Numbered from the stretch's first letter, positions 1 to 12,334 are shown. The stretch is DNA of 64,000 nt from Conus ventricosus (GCA_018398815.1 CM031628.1:5979635-6043634), one strand, 5' to 3'. Notes: generated by a model not told the origin, from the sequence alone. Program-made: numbers and translations.

Positions 1-340
1 AACAAGCCGCAAAGGACCACAAGAGAGGTCATCAGTCAGTATGCAAACAAGCCGCAAGGACCACAAGAGAGGTCATCAGTCAGTATGCAAACAAGCGGCA
101 AAGGACCACAGAGAGACCATCAGTCAGTATGCAAACAAGCAGCAAAGGACCACAAGAGAGACCATCAGTCAGTATGCAAACAAGCAGCAAAGGACCACAA
201 GAGAGGCCATTATATGGAAACAAACAGCAAAGGACCACAAGAGAGGCCATTAGTATGGAAACAAACAGCAAAAGGACCACAAGAGAGGCCATTAGTATGG
301 AAACAAACAGCAAAGGACCACAAGAGAGGCCAAGATGTGT
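1..340. repeat. 45-bp minisatellite, continues off the left edge
   Basis: About seven tandem copies of a ~45 bp unit containing CAGCAAAGGACCACAAGAGA, followed by CAGTCAGTATG or shorter variants. The unit is a multiple of three, so overlapping open frames run through it, but these are repeat artefacts. A poly-C run follows at about 352-371. Confidence 0.9.
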
Positions 341-459
341 AAGTGGATCTGTGCCCCCCCCCCCCCCCCCCCTCAACCACCAAAACAAAGCAGGCTTCTC
401 TTGCCAGTTTTTTTTTTTTTAAATAGTGTACTTAAAACCTTTTTGTCCCTGTTGTCTTA

Positions 460-815
460 CCATGCTTTTGTGAAGAGATAGTGAGTGTTGACTATGATAA
501 GTGTAAACTGTTTCCATTAATTTGACTTTGAATAAGTTTGAGGTGATGCATTATTAGTAGAGGAACTACCAGTTTATGGGCTCATTTTTGTAAAGACTGA
601 ACAGTTGAACAAGGCACTGCAGTACACATACAAGAAAGTGGAGTGAGTGTTGACTATACAAAAACTAGACTGATGCCAGTATTGGACTTTGAATAAAATT
701 AATTTGTGGTGATGCATCATTTGGTAGGTACATACACTGAACATTACTGGGACTCAGTTCGTGAAGACTGAATTATTGAACTTTTGAAGCAAGGCACTAC
801 AGTACATCAAGAAAA
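460..815. repeat. Two-copy ~170 bp tandem repeat
   Basis: Two degenerate copies share the order GTGAGTGTTGACTAT, TTTGACTTTGAATAA, GGTGATGCATCAT and GGCACTACAGTACA-like blocks. No coding potential is seen. Confidence 0.6.
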
Positions 816-1239
816 TGGAGAAAAGTAAGTTTATTTTTTTTGGGTATGATTTCTTTACGTACTGCAATGGTAAATAAGATGTTTTTAGTTTGTTTTCTTT
901 GCATTCCACATGGTAATTTGCATATGTGAGAGGCCACGAAAGGGTCTTCAAAAATGCTCAAATTCAATTTCCCACTGGGGCATTGCCCCTGGACCCACTG
1001 GGGGCCCAGTCGCCCCTGGACCCTGGCCCTTTTTTCAGAGATTTTTGGGATCACCTGTTCCCCAGCCCGATTTTAACATCATTCAAAACATGACTGTCAT
1101 CATAGTCATTAATTCATTTGTCCACCAAAGCCCTTTTGAATAAGCGCATCAGTGGCCTCAACACTTTGTAGAATGTGGTGGTACTTATATGGACCAAGTC
1201 TGCATGCAGTTGACTCCTTGATTGAAACTGAAACATTCG

Positions 1240-2830
1240 AATAATAGCTGAAAGTAGGACACAGACTTCAATGTTATTGTGTATGACTGAAAGTGGACAT
1301 AAATGCTACAAAGGCATCTGTATCAACTACTAATATTTGCAAGAGGACGCAAACACAGCATATGTAATGTCATTTTATAGCTTAGCTGCAAGTAGACGCT
1401 AACACTGCATATGCAATGTCATTTTTATAGCTGCTGAAGAGACACAAACGCTGCATGCTTAAATATCATTTTAATAGCTTGCTGAAAGTAGGACACAACA
1501 CCTGCATCTTTAATATCGTTTTATAGTCTGCTGAAATAGGACACAAACACTGCACACTGTAATATAATTTTATAGCGCTGAAAGAAGGGCACAAACAACG
1601 CACACAATTTCATTTTTATAGTCCTGAAATTAGGCACAACACTGCATGCTTTGATATCGTTTTTAATAGCTGTGAAATTAGGGTCACAAACACTAAATGC
1701 TTTGGTATCATTTGATAGTTCCTGAAAGTAGGGCACAGAATTGCACAGTTAAAGTCATTCTGTAGGACTGAAAGTAGGGCACAACATTGCACAGTGTAAT
1801 GTCATTCTATAGTGACTGAGAAAGTAGGGCACAGACATTGCAACAGTTGGATGTCTTCTGTAGGACTGAAAGTAGGGCACACATCATTGCACAGTGTAAT
1901 GTCATTCTGTAGTGACGGAAAGTAGGACACAGACAATTGCACAGTGTAATGTCATTCCATAGGGTGACTGAAAGTAGGACACAGACATTGCACAGTGTAA
2001 TGTCATTCTATAGCTGACTGAAAGTAGGACACAGCATTGCACAGTGTAATGGCATGCTATAGTGACTGAAAGAAAAGTAGGGCACAGATATTGCACAGTG
2101 TAATGTCATGATATAGTGACTGAAAGTAGGAAACAGACATTGCACAGTGGAATGTCATTCTGTAGTGACTGAAAAGTATGGCACAGACATTGCACAGTTT
2201 TTATGTCATTCTTAGTCGAAAGTAGGCACACACATTGCACCAGTGTAATGTCATTCTGTATGACTGAAAGTAGGACACAGACATTGCCTCAGTGTAATGT
2301 CATTCCATAGTGGACTGAAATAGGAACACAGACATTGCACAGTGTAATGTCATTCTATAAGTGACTGAAAGTAGGACACAGACATTGCAACAGTGTAATG
2401 TCATTCTCTAGTGATGAAATAGGGCAAAGATATTGCACATTGTAATGTCATTCTATAGAGACTGAAAGTAGGACAACAGATCATTGCACAGTGTAAATGT
2501 CATTCGTAGTGACTGAAAGTAGGGCACAGACATTGCACAGTTGATGTTCATTCTGTAGTGACTGAAAGTAGGGCACACACATTGCACATGAATGTCTTTC
2601 TATATAGTGACTGAAAGTAGACCAAACAGACATTGCACAAGTAAATGTCCATTCACAGTGACTGAAAGTAGACATAAATGCTGCAACGAATTAATGTCAA
2701 CTACAATGGCTGAAAAGGAGGACACAACAGTGGCACCATTTTCAATGTCATGCTAACAGCAATGCTGAAGTAGGACTCCAAACATTACACACGTCAATGT
2801 CATTCAGCAGTGGATGAAAGTAAGACACAA
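1240..2830. repeat. 49-bp minisatellite, copy 1
   Basis: Roughly 30 degenerate units built on TGACTGAAAGTAGGACACAG followed by ACATTGCACAGTGTAATGTC and ATTCTATAG. Short frames within it are shadows of the repeat. Confidence 0.92.
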
Positions 2831-3589
2831 CAAATGCACGCTTAATTCAAGTGACATAGTATACAGATACTCACCACGTAAATATACACTGATCAACAAA
2901 ATGCAACTATACCATCATAAAAGAATAAAAAAAAAAATCATATGAAATAAATTTTCCTCTTTGCATTTTCTTTTCCACTGCCTATTACCTAAAGTTTGCT
3001 ACTCAATCCATAGCCCTTGGGCCTTTACTTTTCAAAATTCTTATCATGCATCTTACCTAGAAGTTTTGCTACACAACCAATTCACAGGCCTGTCTGCCGT
3101 TACTTTCAGTAATTGATGACACATTCTTGTCATTACATAAACAAACAAACAAACAAACAAAACAAAACAAAACAAACAAAAACAAAACAAACAATAACTA
3201 TGAGAGCATGCACCTCACAACACCCACCTTGACATGACGTCCGATGACCAGTCTCTCCTCCAAGTGAACTGAACATCCTCCGTAGTTTATTTGCTCACGT
3301 CATTCAGTGAGTGCTCTAAGCAGCATAATTTATGTGACCAGGTGGGCAAAGCAAAGAGGGTAAACAGATCGATACCAGGCTTTAATGTCCTCTTTTCAAA
3401 AGTCCGCAAAGCATATGTGTTCTGTCAGCAGACCCTTTTAATATACAAACATACACACACATGACCAGGAAACTTTGGTACATGCTTGACAGGAATTCTT
3501 TTTTTTTTTTTTCCTGAGACGCATGACAGGGTTTGTACTTCACCCTTGGGTTTTATAATATGCTGATGTTGATATTGGTTCAGGAATCA

Positions 3590-3865
3590 CAGTCACCGGT
3601 TGTGAGGCCCGGGGCCAACAAGTCACAGACATCTGTCCATGATGGTCAGGTCCAACAAGTCACAGACACCTTTGTGATGGTCAGGTCCCAACAAGTTCAC
3701 AGACATCTGTTGTGAGGTCAGGTCCAACAAGTCACAACACCTGTTTGTGTTGGTCAGTCCAGAGTCACAGACACCTGTTGTGATGGTCAGGTCCAACAGT
3801 CACAGACACCTGTTGTGATGGTCAGGTTTCCAAGATCACAGCACCTGTTTTGATGGTCAGGAGGG
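3590..3865. repeat. 36-bp minisatellite, copy 1 (about 8 units)
   Basis: Degenerate units of GTCACAGACACCTGTTGTGA plus TGGTCAGGTCCAACAA, the same sequence as the large array from 59,857 to the window end. Units here are irregular in length. Confidence 0.9.
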
Positions 3866-3869
3866 AGTA

Positions 3870-4490
3870 TGAGAACATCCAACAACTGGGAGTTAGGAGC
3901 AGCTGGTTTGAATATTGCCGAAAATTACGAATGCCATCTATGGGATTCAACCCTCAGCCTCCACCTGCTTTCCAGTGCTGTACCACCTCCACCCTGAGAC
4001 TGCAGTGATAAAACGCCTCGGTTTCCTTCACTTCATTGTAATAGACACATGTATATTTCTTTATATCTTGCTACTTTTTGGTTTATTTCTTATCATGTGG
4101 AAAGATGCATTGTTTCTCCTTTTTTTGAACAGATGTCAAACTTGTGTTTTTGCCAGGTGTTGGGACAAAGTGTTCAGTTGCACCTGACTGCAGTTTGTTC
4201 TGGTCCCTTCAAGTCTTCAGCATCATTCTCCTGTGGTCAATGTTCTCTACTACAAACTCAAAAAAAAACTGCAGTGAGTTGTTGTTGAAACTTTTTGTAT
4301 GTCCCTTTTGTCTTGAAATAATGATTGCTTTTTTTAATGTTATCTGAACTTTGAAACTTTTCAGATCTCAGCCAATTGTGGATCGTGTACACACTGACTT
4401 TCCATGCAAGCACTTTTTTTTTAAAAACTGAACCTCATTCACTGACTTTGAAGGGGGCAGGGGAGCCATAACCTGTATATAAACACTTTT
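3870..4490. other. Unique stretch, no gene recognised
   Basis: AT-rich to mixed sequence between two minisatellites. Open frames near 3,915-4,350 are short, overlapping and show no recognisable domain. Confidence 0.4.
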
Positions 4491-6640
4491 TTTTCTTAAT
4501 CTCTATCACTGACAGTAAGTTGACAGGACGCCTGTAATTATAGATACATGCAGTTTGCTTATGTAGCCTCATTCACTGACATAAGTGACAGACACCTATA
4601 ATGTAGATACAGGCAGTTGCTGTGTATCCTCACTGACAGTAAGTTGAGAGGACACCTGTAATTAGATACAGACGGTTTGCTATGTATCCCTCATCACCGA
4701 CAGTTGCCCCCAGGCGCCTATAATATAGATACAGGCAGTTTGCAGGAATCCTCCATTCACTGACAAGTAATTGACAGGAACTCCCTATAATGTAGTAGAC
4801 AGACAGTTGCCTATGTATCCTCTTCCACTGACATAGTTGACAGACGCTATAATATAATTAGATACAGGCAAGCTGCTATATCCTCAGTCACGGACAGTAA
4901 GTTGACAGGAACACCTAATAATGGAGATACAGGGCAGTTGCTATGTATCCTAAATCCAAATTCACTGACAGTAAGTTGACAGGACACCTATGATGTGTAG
5001 ATACAGGCAGTTTCTAGGTATCCTCACTGACAGTAAGTTGAGAGGACTGGTTATGTAATACAGACAGTTAGCTGTGTAGCCCTCATTCATTGGACATTGG
5101 ACAGGAACACCCTATAATGTAGATACATCAGTTTGCTGGTATCCCTCAATTCACTGACAGTAAGTTGACAGGACACCTATAATGTAATACAGACAGTTTG
5201 CTGTGTATCCTCTTCATTGAACAGTTGACAGGACACCTAGAATTAATTACAACAGTTAGCTGTTATCCTCATTGCCTGACAGTAAAGTTGACAGGACAAA
5301 CCTATAATTTTTGTTAGATACAGACAGTTTTGCTGTGTATCCTCAATTCACTGCAGTATTGTAGGAATACAGACAGTTTGCTGTGTAACCTCATTTCATT
5401 GACAGTTGAAAGGACACCTATAATGTAGTCCAGACAGTTAGCTGTGTATCCCATTCACTGACAAGTAAGTTGACAGGACACCCTATAATGTAGATACAGA
5501 CATTTGCTGGTAATCCTCATTCACTGACAGTAAGTTGACAGACACCTATAATGTATATACCAGCATTTTGCTGTGACCTCATTCATGTTCACTGACAGTT
5601 GACAGGAACGCCTATAAGGTAGATACAGGCAGTTACTGTGTATCCTCATTCACTGACAGTTTACAGGACCCCTAATGTAGATACAGACAGTTAGCTATGT
5701 ATCCTCATTCACTGACAGTAAGTTGACAGGACACCCCATATTGTAGATAAAGGCAGTTTGCTAGGGTATCCCCCATTGGACTGACAGTAATTGACAGGAC
5801 GCCAATAAATTAGATACAGGCATTTGCTTATGTATCCCTATTCCTGACAGTAAGTTGACAGGACCCGGCCTATAATGTAGATACAGGCAGTTTGCTATGT
5901 ATCCTCATTCACCTCTGACAGTTGACAGGACCACCTATACTGTAGATACAGACAGTTTGCTGTGTAACCTCATTCACTGACAGTTGACCGGACGCCTATA
6001 AGGTAGATACAGGCAGTTTTGCTGTGTATCCAATTCACTGACAGTTGACAGGACACCTATAATGTAGATACAGCAAGTGTGCGGTGTATCCTCATTCACT
6101 GACAGTTGACAGGACAGCACCCGATATGTAGATACAGACAGTTAGCTATGTATCCTCATTCACGTCAGTCAGTGACAGACAACCTATAATGTAGATACAG
6201 GCAGTTTGCTATGTATCCTCATTCACTGGACAGTAAGACTAAGTTGACAGACGCCTATAAAGTAGATACAGGCAGTTTGCTATGTTCATCATTCACTGAC
6301 AGTAAGTGGACAGGACACATATAATGTAGACTACAGTCAGTTAGCTATGTAATCTTCATTCACCGACTGTAAGTTAACAGGACACCTATAATGTAGATAC
6401 AGCAGTTTGCTATGTATCATTCACTGACAGTATAGTTGACAGGACAAACCTGTAATGTAGATACAGGCAGTTTGCAATGTAATCCTCATTCCACTGACAG
6501 TAAGTGACAGGCACTCCTATAATGTTAAGATACAGTAGTTTGCTATGTAATCCTCATTCCACGACAGTAAGTTGACAGACAACCTATAATGTAGAACAGG
6601 CAGTTAGCTGTGTGTCCTCATTATGGACAGTTAAGTTCAG
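4490..6640. repeat. ~65-bp minisatellite
   Basis: More than 30 degenerate copies of a unit containing TCATTCACTGACAGTAAGTT, GACAGGACACCTATAATGTA and GATACAGGCAGTTTGCTATG. Units vary by small indels and many lack the GTAA block. Confidence 0.92.
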
Positions 6641-6849
6641 TTCAGAGGTTTGTTTAAATTGTCTTTTCATCGTCAGAGGATATTAGACACTTGTTTAAAA
6701 AAAAAAAAAATAATCCCCCCATCCTTTTACAACTTCACTCAACTTATCAGTTTCTTTGAAAAACCTCACATCTGACATATGCATATTTTACATAAGTAAA
6801 TACCCTAAAGGTACACAAAGTTTGCGATCTTTATAAAAGGTTTGCACCT

Positions 6850-8165
6850 GTGACTGCGAAATAACCATGGCAATTTCAGCAACACATGAACCAATATAAG
6901 ACAGTATGGACATTATCAAAGTTATTCAATCTCAATACCTTCCTACCTGAAAGAGTGAGGTCAACACTGAGCATTCAAACAAAGATACGTAAACGGAAAA
7001 TGTTTTCTCGCGAACAGACACATGTAATACCCATAGAATATTTAGTGTTCCAGGTATTCAGCCTTAATTTAATGAATTAATCTAACAATGTGCTAGGCAC
7101 TATGGAAAAGGAAGTCACTTTTTACTATAATTCTGCTTATGTATGTACTTTTCCATAATTTGGATTAATTCCACAGAGGACAAATCTAATGACTTGGGGT
7201 TTAATTTTCAGCGTTTCTATTTGCTCCTTCTTTTGCAAGACGTCTGCTATTTCATTCCACTTTATACACAGTGAGAGAGGACCCAACAAAAAATCAATTC
7301 TTATACCTAGAGTTATGAAACAATGCAAATACATGCATTATTTCAAAAAGCAAATCTTTTCTAGCTTTGCAGTCCCAACGCTCTAGTGATTGGCAAAACA
7401 GCTTTGGCAATCCAACTTACACAATAGATTGTATATAAAGCATTGTGTATCATATATGTACATCAAAACCTTCAGTATTGCATATAATTCTGAGGTATAA
7501 AAAAAAAATTGAAAACCCTTTCCTATAGATATGATTTTCCTGACATTTAAAGTTGGGATTAAAAGCCAGAACCACTTCCAGGATTCCATTACCGAACCCA
7601 TCTGTAAACACTTTTAAATGATTTGGATACTGTTTCTAAATCTTCACGAACCTTCAGTTGTTAAAATATTTACATTATCACTTTCTTTACACAGTGTTTC
7701 GTATTCAAAAGAAGCGTTTAGGTGCTCCCAAGAGGCATTAAAGGTAAAAATCCCGCAAGAAATTTTGGTATAGCAGTAATATTCAAATTTACACATGTAC
7801 ATAAAGTCCAGATGTGTAGTTTCTAATTGGTTGGATGTATAATATTGTTTTTCGAACTCTTAGGAAAATCTTTCTGGAATCGCATCAGTATTTCTTCCTA
7901 ACTGAATTTTCAACAGAAAGACTCTGACAATATATTTGGACACATCCAATATTCGCTCTCATTAAGTGTGAGAATAATTTGTTTTCTTTATAACATTTAT
8001 AAGTGTTTGTATGAACTGGAAGCCTCCCAGAGCTAATTTCGAATGCCTACTATCCAGCTTGCAATCACTTTAAAGGGGGGGGGGGAGGAATTAGGTGCAG
8101 AGAAATACACTTCCTGCCCATATGTCAATTTCGATCGTACTAACGAGGATGTATAGAAAGATGTA
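6850..8165 (-). pseudogene. Decayed I/Jockey-type LINE fragment with RNase H
   Basis: Three pieces in one order on the minus strand resemble the C-terminal half of a non-LTR retrotransposon ORF2. At 8,165-7,990 the translation SLVRSKLTYGQEVYFSAP matches the post-RT segment LVRSRLTYAQEVFFSAP of the LINE at 51.7-55.5 kb. At about 7,600-7,390 a frame contains SELYAILKVLMYI, like the second RNase H motif. At 7,334-7,137 KWNEIADVL resembles the RNase H C-terminal GNE-AD motif. Frames are broken repeatedly, so this is a relic. The clade assignment is inferred from RNase H and from similarity to the other element. Confidence 0.6.
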
Positions 8166-8204
8166 AAAGTGTACTCACTCTCTCCTCTGCTCACTCTGAT
8201 AGCT

Positions 8205-8253
8205 TTTTTCATATCTCCTCCCTCTCTCTCTCTCCCTCTGAGTAGCTGTTTTT

Positions 8254-8305
<52 letters not shown>

Positions 8306-8520
8306 CTCCTCTCTCTCTTTTTTTCTTTTTTGAAGGGGATTTACTTTCTTTTGACCACCCACCCAGTCAACAGACCGGAAACAACTCAGCGATGCCTTTT
8401 GGCGGAGGCCCGTAACGAGAGATGGCGACAGGGGCCCTGGAATGTGAGTAAGAATGATGATGATGATGATATCTACCATGGACCCTCTTTAACCCACGTA
8501 CACTTGAAGAGACAGACCAA

Positions 8521-8585
<65 letters not shown>

Positions 8586-8689
8586 TAGCCCGTTTATTTG
8601 TGCACGTGCAATCCCTGGTCTCCTGAGTGCGCGCGCTTCCATCAGACACACACGCAAACACAGACAGACAGATAAGCAGGCAAGCACAC

Positions 8690-8754
<65 letters not shown>

Positions 8755-8830
8755 ACACACATCACACACACACACACACGCGCGCGCGCGCAGAGACAGA
8801 CAGACAGACAGACGGACAGACCGAGAGCAC
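8205..8830. repeat. Microsatellite cluster (CT)n and (CA)n
   Basis: (CT)n-rich sequence at about 8,210-8,330, (CA)n at 8,524-8,582, (CA)n at about 8,690-8,780 followed by GCGC and (CAGA) tracts. Apparent Thr-His and Val-Cys proteins here are microsatellite translations. Confidence 0.95.
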
Positions 8831-9054
8831 AATCCTACACACACATCAAACATACGACAGCCCCCGTTTTAAGGTCTGTGAACCCAGATGATGTATACAA
8901 GAATGCAATAAGCTAGAAAGTCAGCAGTCTTATCATTTGAGAACGATATTTTGTTTTAATTTTTAATCATGGGTTTGAGTGCTTGCCACCATAAAGGTCT
9001 GCACTCACAGATTGACAACCCCCCAAATGAAACTTATATGTGCAGAGAAAATCA

Positions 9055-9154
9055 NNNNNNNNNNNNNNNNNNNNNNNNNNNNNNNNNNNNNNNNNNNNNN
9101 NNNNNNNNNNNNNNNNNNNNNNNNNNNNNNNNNNNNNNNNNNNNNNNNNNNNNN
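9055..9154. other. Assembly gap, 100 N
   Basis: Exactly 100 undefined bases; a nominal-size gap. Confidence 0.99.
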
Positions 9155-9277
9155 TTTTCCTCTTCTTCTTCCTTCTCCTCTTCTCTTTTTTGTTTCCCCC
9201 AGGGCTGGGTGGGAAAAACGCAGTACAATTTGCTTATCTCATTACCCTGGTAAAACAAAGTTTTGTTCGTTCGTTCC

Positions 9278-9420
<143 letters not shown>

Positions 9421-9434
9421 AGCATAAATGCAGA

Positions 9435-9740
9435 ATCTTTTCACAGTGGTGTTCAATGGCTGGTGTCTCCCTGGTTTTGGCTGAAGTTGAAGACGTTGCA
9501 CACTTCCTTACTGACCTCCAGATCTCAGGGATGAAAGTCAGCACTTCAAGAGGTTTTCAGGCGGCTCTTGCTAAACCCTCCAGACTTTAGGGAAGAGATC
9601 TTGACATTGGTCATGATCCCTTTTTTGACAGAACTGATCACTTATACTGTCTTGGGCTCTTCTAGCCTACGCCAGTGCCCGAAGCGAAGCCTGTTCTTAG
9701 TCCGGGAAAATGTGGTCTTGAAGACTTTGAGCCCATCGCC

Positions 9741-9750
<10 letters not shown>
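9435..9750 (+). pseudogene. Tyrosine-recombinase N-terminal fragment
   Basis: The plus-strand translation contains AEVEDVAHFLTDLQIS, then a KVSTSRGFQAALAKP segment and an HDPFF segment. This resembles the SAM-like core-binding domain of eukaryotic tyrosine recombinases of the DIRS/Crypton kind, where a V-x-x-V-A-x-F-L helix precedes S-T-I-R-G-Y-x-x-A-L. A stop follows the ALAKPSRL segment and a frameshift follows near 9,620. The domain then runs straight into a (CT)n microsatellite at 9,741, so the catalytic R-H-R-Y domain is absent. This is a family-level resemblance recognised by eye. Confidence 0.45.

Positions 9751-9785
<35 letters not shown>
9741..9785. repeat. (CT)n microsatellite
   Basis: Uninterrupted CT dinucleotides directly abutting the recombinase-like fragment. 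Confidence 0.95.
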
Positions 9786-9786
<1 letters not shown>

Positions 9787-10216
9787 TTGTTGTGGCTTGA
9801 GTTGTGGTCACTTTAGCACGTGCACAGGGCACATTGGTTGGAAGTAGGCTATTTGGTAGTTAGTAGTGTTGTGGTCACTGGTTCAGCATGTAACTGTTTG
9901 GAGAGGCTTGTATGGGAAAGATTATTGTTTAACCCAGTCGTAGGGCTGGTGTATAGTCAGTGTGCGGTGCTAGTCTCTGCCGAAGGGTAGGTGAAGTTGT
10001 GCAGTGGTCACTGTGTGATGGTAGCAGTCCAGCTGGTGGTCTGATGTTTGTCAGTATGTGCTGACCTCGTTCAGCAAGTAGGGGTGGGCCTGCAAGTCTG
10101 TGTGACTGGCCTCTGATCCTGTGGAGATTCTCTGTGTCGTCGTCCTGTCTGACCAGTTCCGGGGTTGACTGCAGGGTTCAACGGCAGTGTTTGTCTGTTA
10201 ACTGTTCATCCAGAGA
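9786..10216. other. Unique stretch, nothing recognised
   Basis: GT-rich single-copy-looking sequence with no frame or motif that I can assign. Confidence 0.4.
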
Positions 10217-10221
10217 GCACC

Positions 10222-10604
10222 TGTGATGGTACAAAGTGTCCGCAGAAACAAAGTGTCTGCATGCGGACACTTTGTTCCCTGTGGACACTTTGCACCGTGA
10301 ACCGACATTCAAAGTGTCTGCAGAAATACTGTGGACACTTTGTTCCGTGAGATGACATATAACTTACAAAAGCGGAACAAAGTGTACGCAGCCGCTTCAG
10401 CCTCAGTGTGAGTGGGTGAATGTGCATGTACACTCCCATGCGCGTGCATGCGTGTGCACGTGTGTGTGTGTGTGTGTGTGCATCTTAATTTTTTTTAATT
10501 GTTTAAAATTTGTTTACTTTTTTGTGCAACAGCGCACCAAGTTTAGATTATGTTCACTTGTGCGCGCGTGCGCGCGCACACACACACACACACATACACA
10601 CACT

Positions 10605-10667
<63 letters not shown>

Positions 10668-10897
10668 GCATGCATGTGCATGGGAGTGTACGTGCACATT
10701 CACCCACTCACACTGAGGCTGAAACGGCTGCAGACACTTTGTTCCGCTTTTGGAAGTTGTATGTCACCACGCGGAACAAAGTGTCCACAGGATTTCGGTG
10801 GACACTTTGAATGTCAGTTCATGGTACAAAGTGTCCACAGGGAACAAAGTGTCTGCATGCGGACACTTTGTTTCTGCAGACACTTTGTACCATCACA
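10222..10897. mobile_element. Fold-back DNA transposon with 5-bp target duplication
   Basis: Two inverted arms of about 240 bp (10,222-10,465 and 10,655-10,897) begin TGTGATGGTACAAAGTGTC and agree at roughly nine bases in ten. The flanks carry the perfect direct repeat GCACC (10,217-10,221 and 10,898-10,902), which fits a target-site duplication. Each arm is filled with alternating copies of ACAAAGTGTC and its complement GACACTTTGT, so the arm can itself fold. The centre holds AT-rich sequence and (CA)n; no transposase is present, so it is non-autonomous. The TGTGA start and 5-bp duplication are compatible with Ginger-like elements, but that is a guess. Confidence 0.85.
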
Positions 10898-10902
10898 GCA
10901 CC

Positions 10903-11398
10903 ATCCCCCTTTTCCTGGTGATGTCTTAGTGTGAGAGGCCTGCTACCAGAGGCAGAGCCTTACAGTCTGTAGCGTCTTCAACACAGCCCTCCCTAGCCGT
11001 AATCTGGTGGCGCCTCCCATCAGTGGGCGATCCAGTCCTGTGCTAGGGTGCCCCCTGCAGGTCTTCATCGCACCTTGCATACAGGGAGGTGCCCCAAGAG
11101 CATCTCTAGCAGCTGAGTTCCGTCGACCCCTGATGTGCCTGGGTGAGGCAGCAGTAATCCAGCCACTCGCCAAGTTACTCTGTGAATCACCCAGTATCCT
11201 GTGAGGTATCGGGTGTTCGACAGCCGTCCTGTTTGTACCAGGGTGGAGCAGCGAGGAGCACCAGCCACCGCCATAGTGCCAGTGTGTGAGATGTGAGGAG
11301 CACCAGCCACCCGCCATTGTGCCAGTGTGTGAGATGTGAGAAGCACCAGCCACCCGCCATAGTGCCAGTGTGTGAGATGTGAGGAGCACCAGCCACCC
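10903..11398 (-). repeat. Repeat family R, copy A, left part
   Basis: This is the reverse complement of 36,310-36,660 with scattered substitutions and indels (for example CCTGGTGATGTCTTAGTGTG here and its complement at 36,635). It ends in about 3.6 units of the 43-bp array at 11,243-11,398. Polinton P1 then interrupts the array, which resumes at 26,161. Confidence 0.92.
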
Positions 11399-11495
11399 AG
11401 AGAACTATAATATGTCTCTTCTGGCTCACCCGCTCTCACCCGGCCTTGGCCGGATTCGGGCGGGCGAACCCAGAAGAGACATATTATAGTTCTCT
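11399..11495. other. P1 left terminal hairpin (97 bp palindrome)
   Basis: A perfect 26-bp stem (AGAGAACTATAATATGTCTC... against its complement ending GTTCTCT) encloses a GC-rich centre. The centre continues as an imperfect stem, mostly C-A or G-T mismatches, to the apex CCGGCCTTGGCCGG. Read inward from each end, the left and right hairpins are the same sequence, so no flip/flop orientation is seen. Confidence 0.9.
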
Positions 11496-11628
11496 CCTAA
11501 GCGAGACTTCAATAACCAAAAAAATAACGACCCTACAAACAAACATATTGTGTAGGATTATCTGTTTTCAATACTAATTTACTAAACTTTTCAGATTTTA
11601 GTTTTTGCTTAATCCTGTGTTTTTCCTG
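11399..11628 (+). repeat. P1 left terminal inverted repeat
   Basis: It pairs with 25,932-26,160. The outer 97 bp form a fold-back palindrome. The inner part is a reverse-complement copy of the last codons of the ATPase gene plus its short 3' spacer, because the right repeat reaches into that gene. Confidence 0.93.
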
Positions 11629-11841
11629 TCTTTTAAAACCGAGTTATATTTTTGACATAAAATCCACACACTTATCCCAGCATGTCTTCCACTGAAAGCT
11701 AGTGTACACACACGCACACATGCACACACACGAGTGCGCTGAAGTGAAACCATACCTCACCGCTTGCCGTGCAGGCAATTCAATGACTTTCAAAAGCCTA
11801 TTGAAATGAAAGAAACTCTTATCACAGCAATCACACTATAC
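11629..11841. other. P1 left non-coding segment
   Basis: AT-rich sequence followed by a short CA-rich stretch. No reading frame is recognised. Confidence 0.4.
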
Positions 11842-12300
11842 TCAGTAGACTTGATTCCACTGGGCATGCGTTTCGGGCGGTTGACTCTAATGCCGGCATT
11901 TTTACGTTCTTCCCCTTCTCAATAGAGGGTGCAGTTATGAATAGTGATCGATTTCTATTGCCTGCAGTTCTGAATAGCGAGATTTCTATAAGGGCTGAAA
12001 GGATCTTGCTCCAGTTGGCTGCCCGCTTATCGCGCAGCGCACGCTCAGTGGACTTGATTCCACTGGGCACGCGCAGTAGCGAGATAAAACCAGCCTGCCG
12101 GCAGTACGCTGTAGTGACATTACAGACATGCTTTGCGGCCTGCCTGATATTGACTTGGCTCGCTTAGCTGACTCGCCGGGGCCGTGCAAGCTGTGTCGTT
12201 GTAAACAATTCTACATACCTTACTCTCTTCAATTCCACTGGGCAGGCGCAGTTGCGAGATAAAACCAGCCTGTGTTTTACAGTGTAACAGTTGTCTTGTT
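11842..12300 (+). promoter_or_regulatory. Direct-repeat, promoter-like region in P1
   Basis: Three copies of a block around ATTCCACTGGGCA occur at about 11,850, 12,056 and 12,232. The last two continue as GCGCAGT(A/T)GCGAGATAAAA and CCAGCCTG. The block combines a GC-rich NRF-1-like core (GCACGCGCAGT) with a TATA-like GAGATAAAA 10-15 bp downstream, all on the plus strand. No long frame follows on that strand before 12,750, so the product, if any, could be non-coding. The promoter role is inferred from motif arrangement only. Confidence 0.4.
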
Positions 12301-12334
12301 TAGCAAAGCCTAAGCTGAACGGTGCTGTGATCCA

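Larger units (their letters stand above)
960..3870 (+). repeat. Duplicated block, copy 1 (partner at 57,862 onward)
   Basis: The order of landmarks matches 57,862-60,000: the CCCCTGGACCCTGGCC stretch, a 49-bp minisatellite, a TAAATTTTCCTCTTTGCATT segment, an (AAAC)n tract, the CAGTCTCTCCTCCAAGTGAA segment, then a 36-bp minisatellite. Orientation is the same. This copy has many more small indels than its partner and only about eight units of the last minisatellite. Confidence 0.85.

Noticed and set aside
8330..8872. Thr-His and Cys-Val repeat proteins
   Set aside because: They are translations of (CA)n in different frames and phases; the same appears at 10.4-10.9, 34.2-35.0, 51.4 and 55.7 kb.
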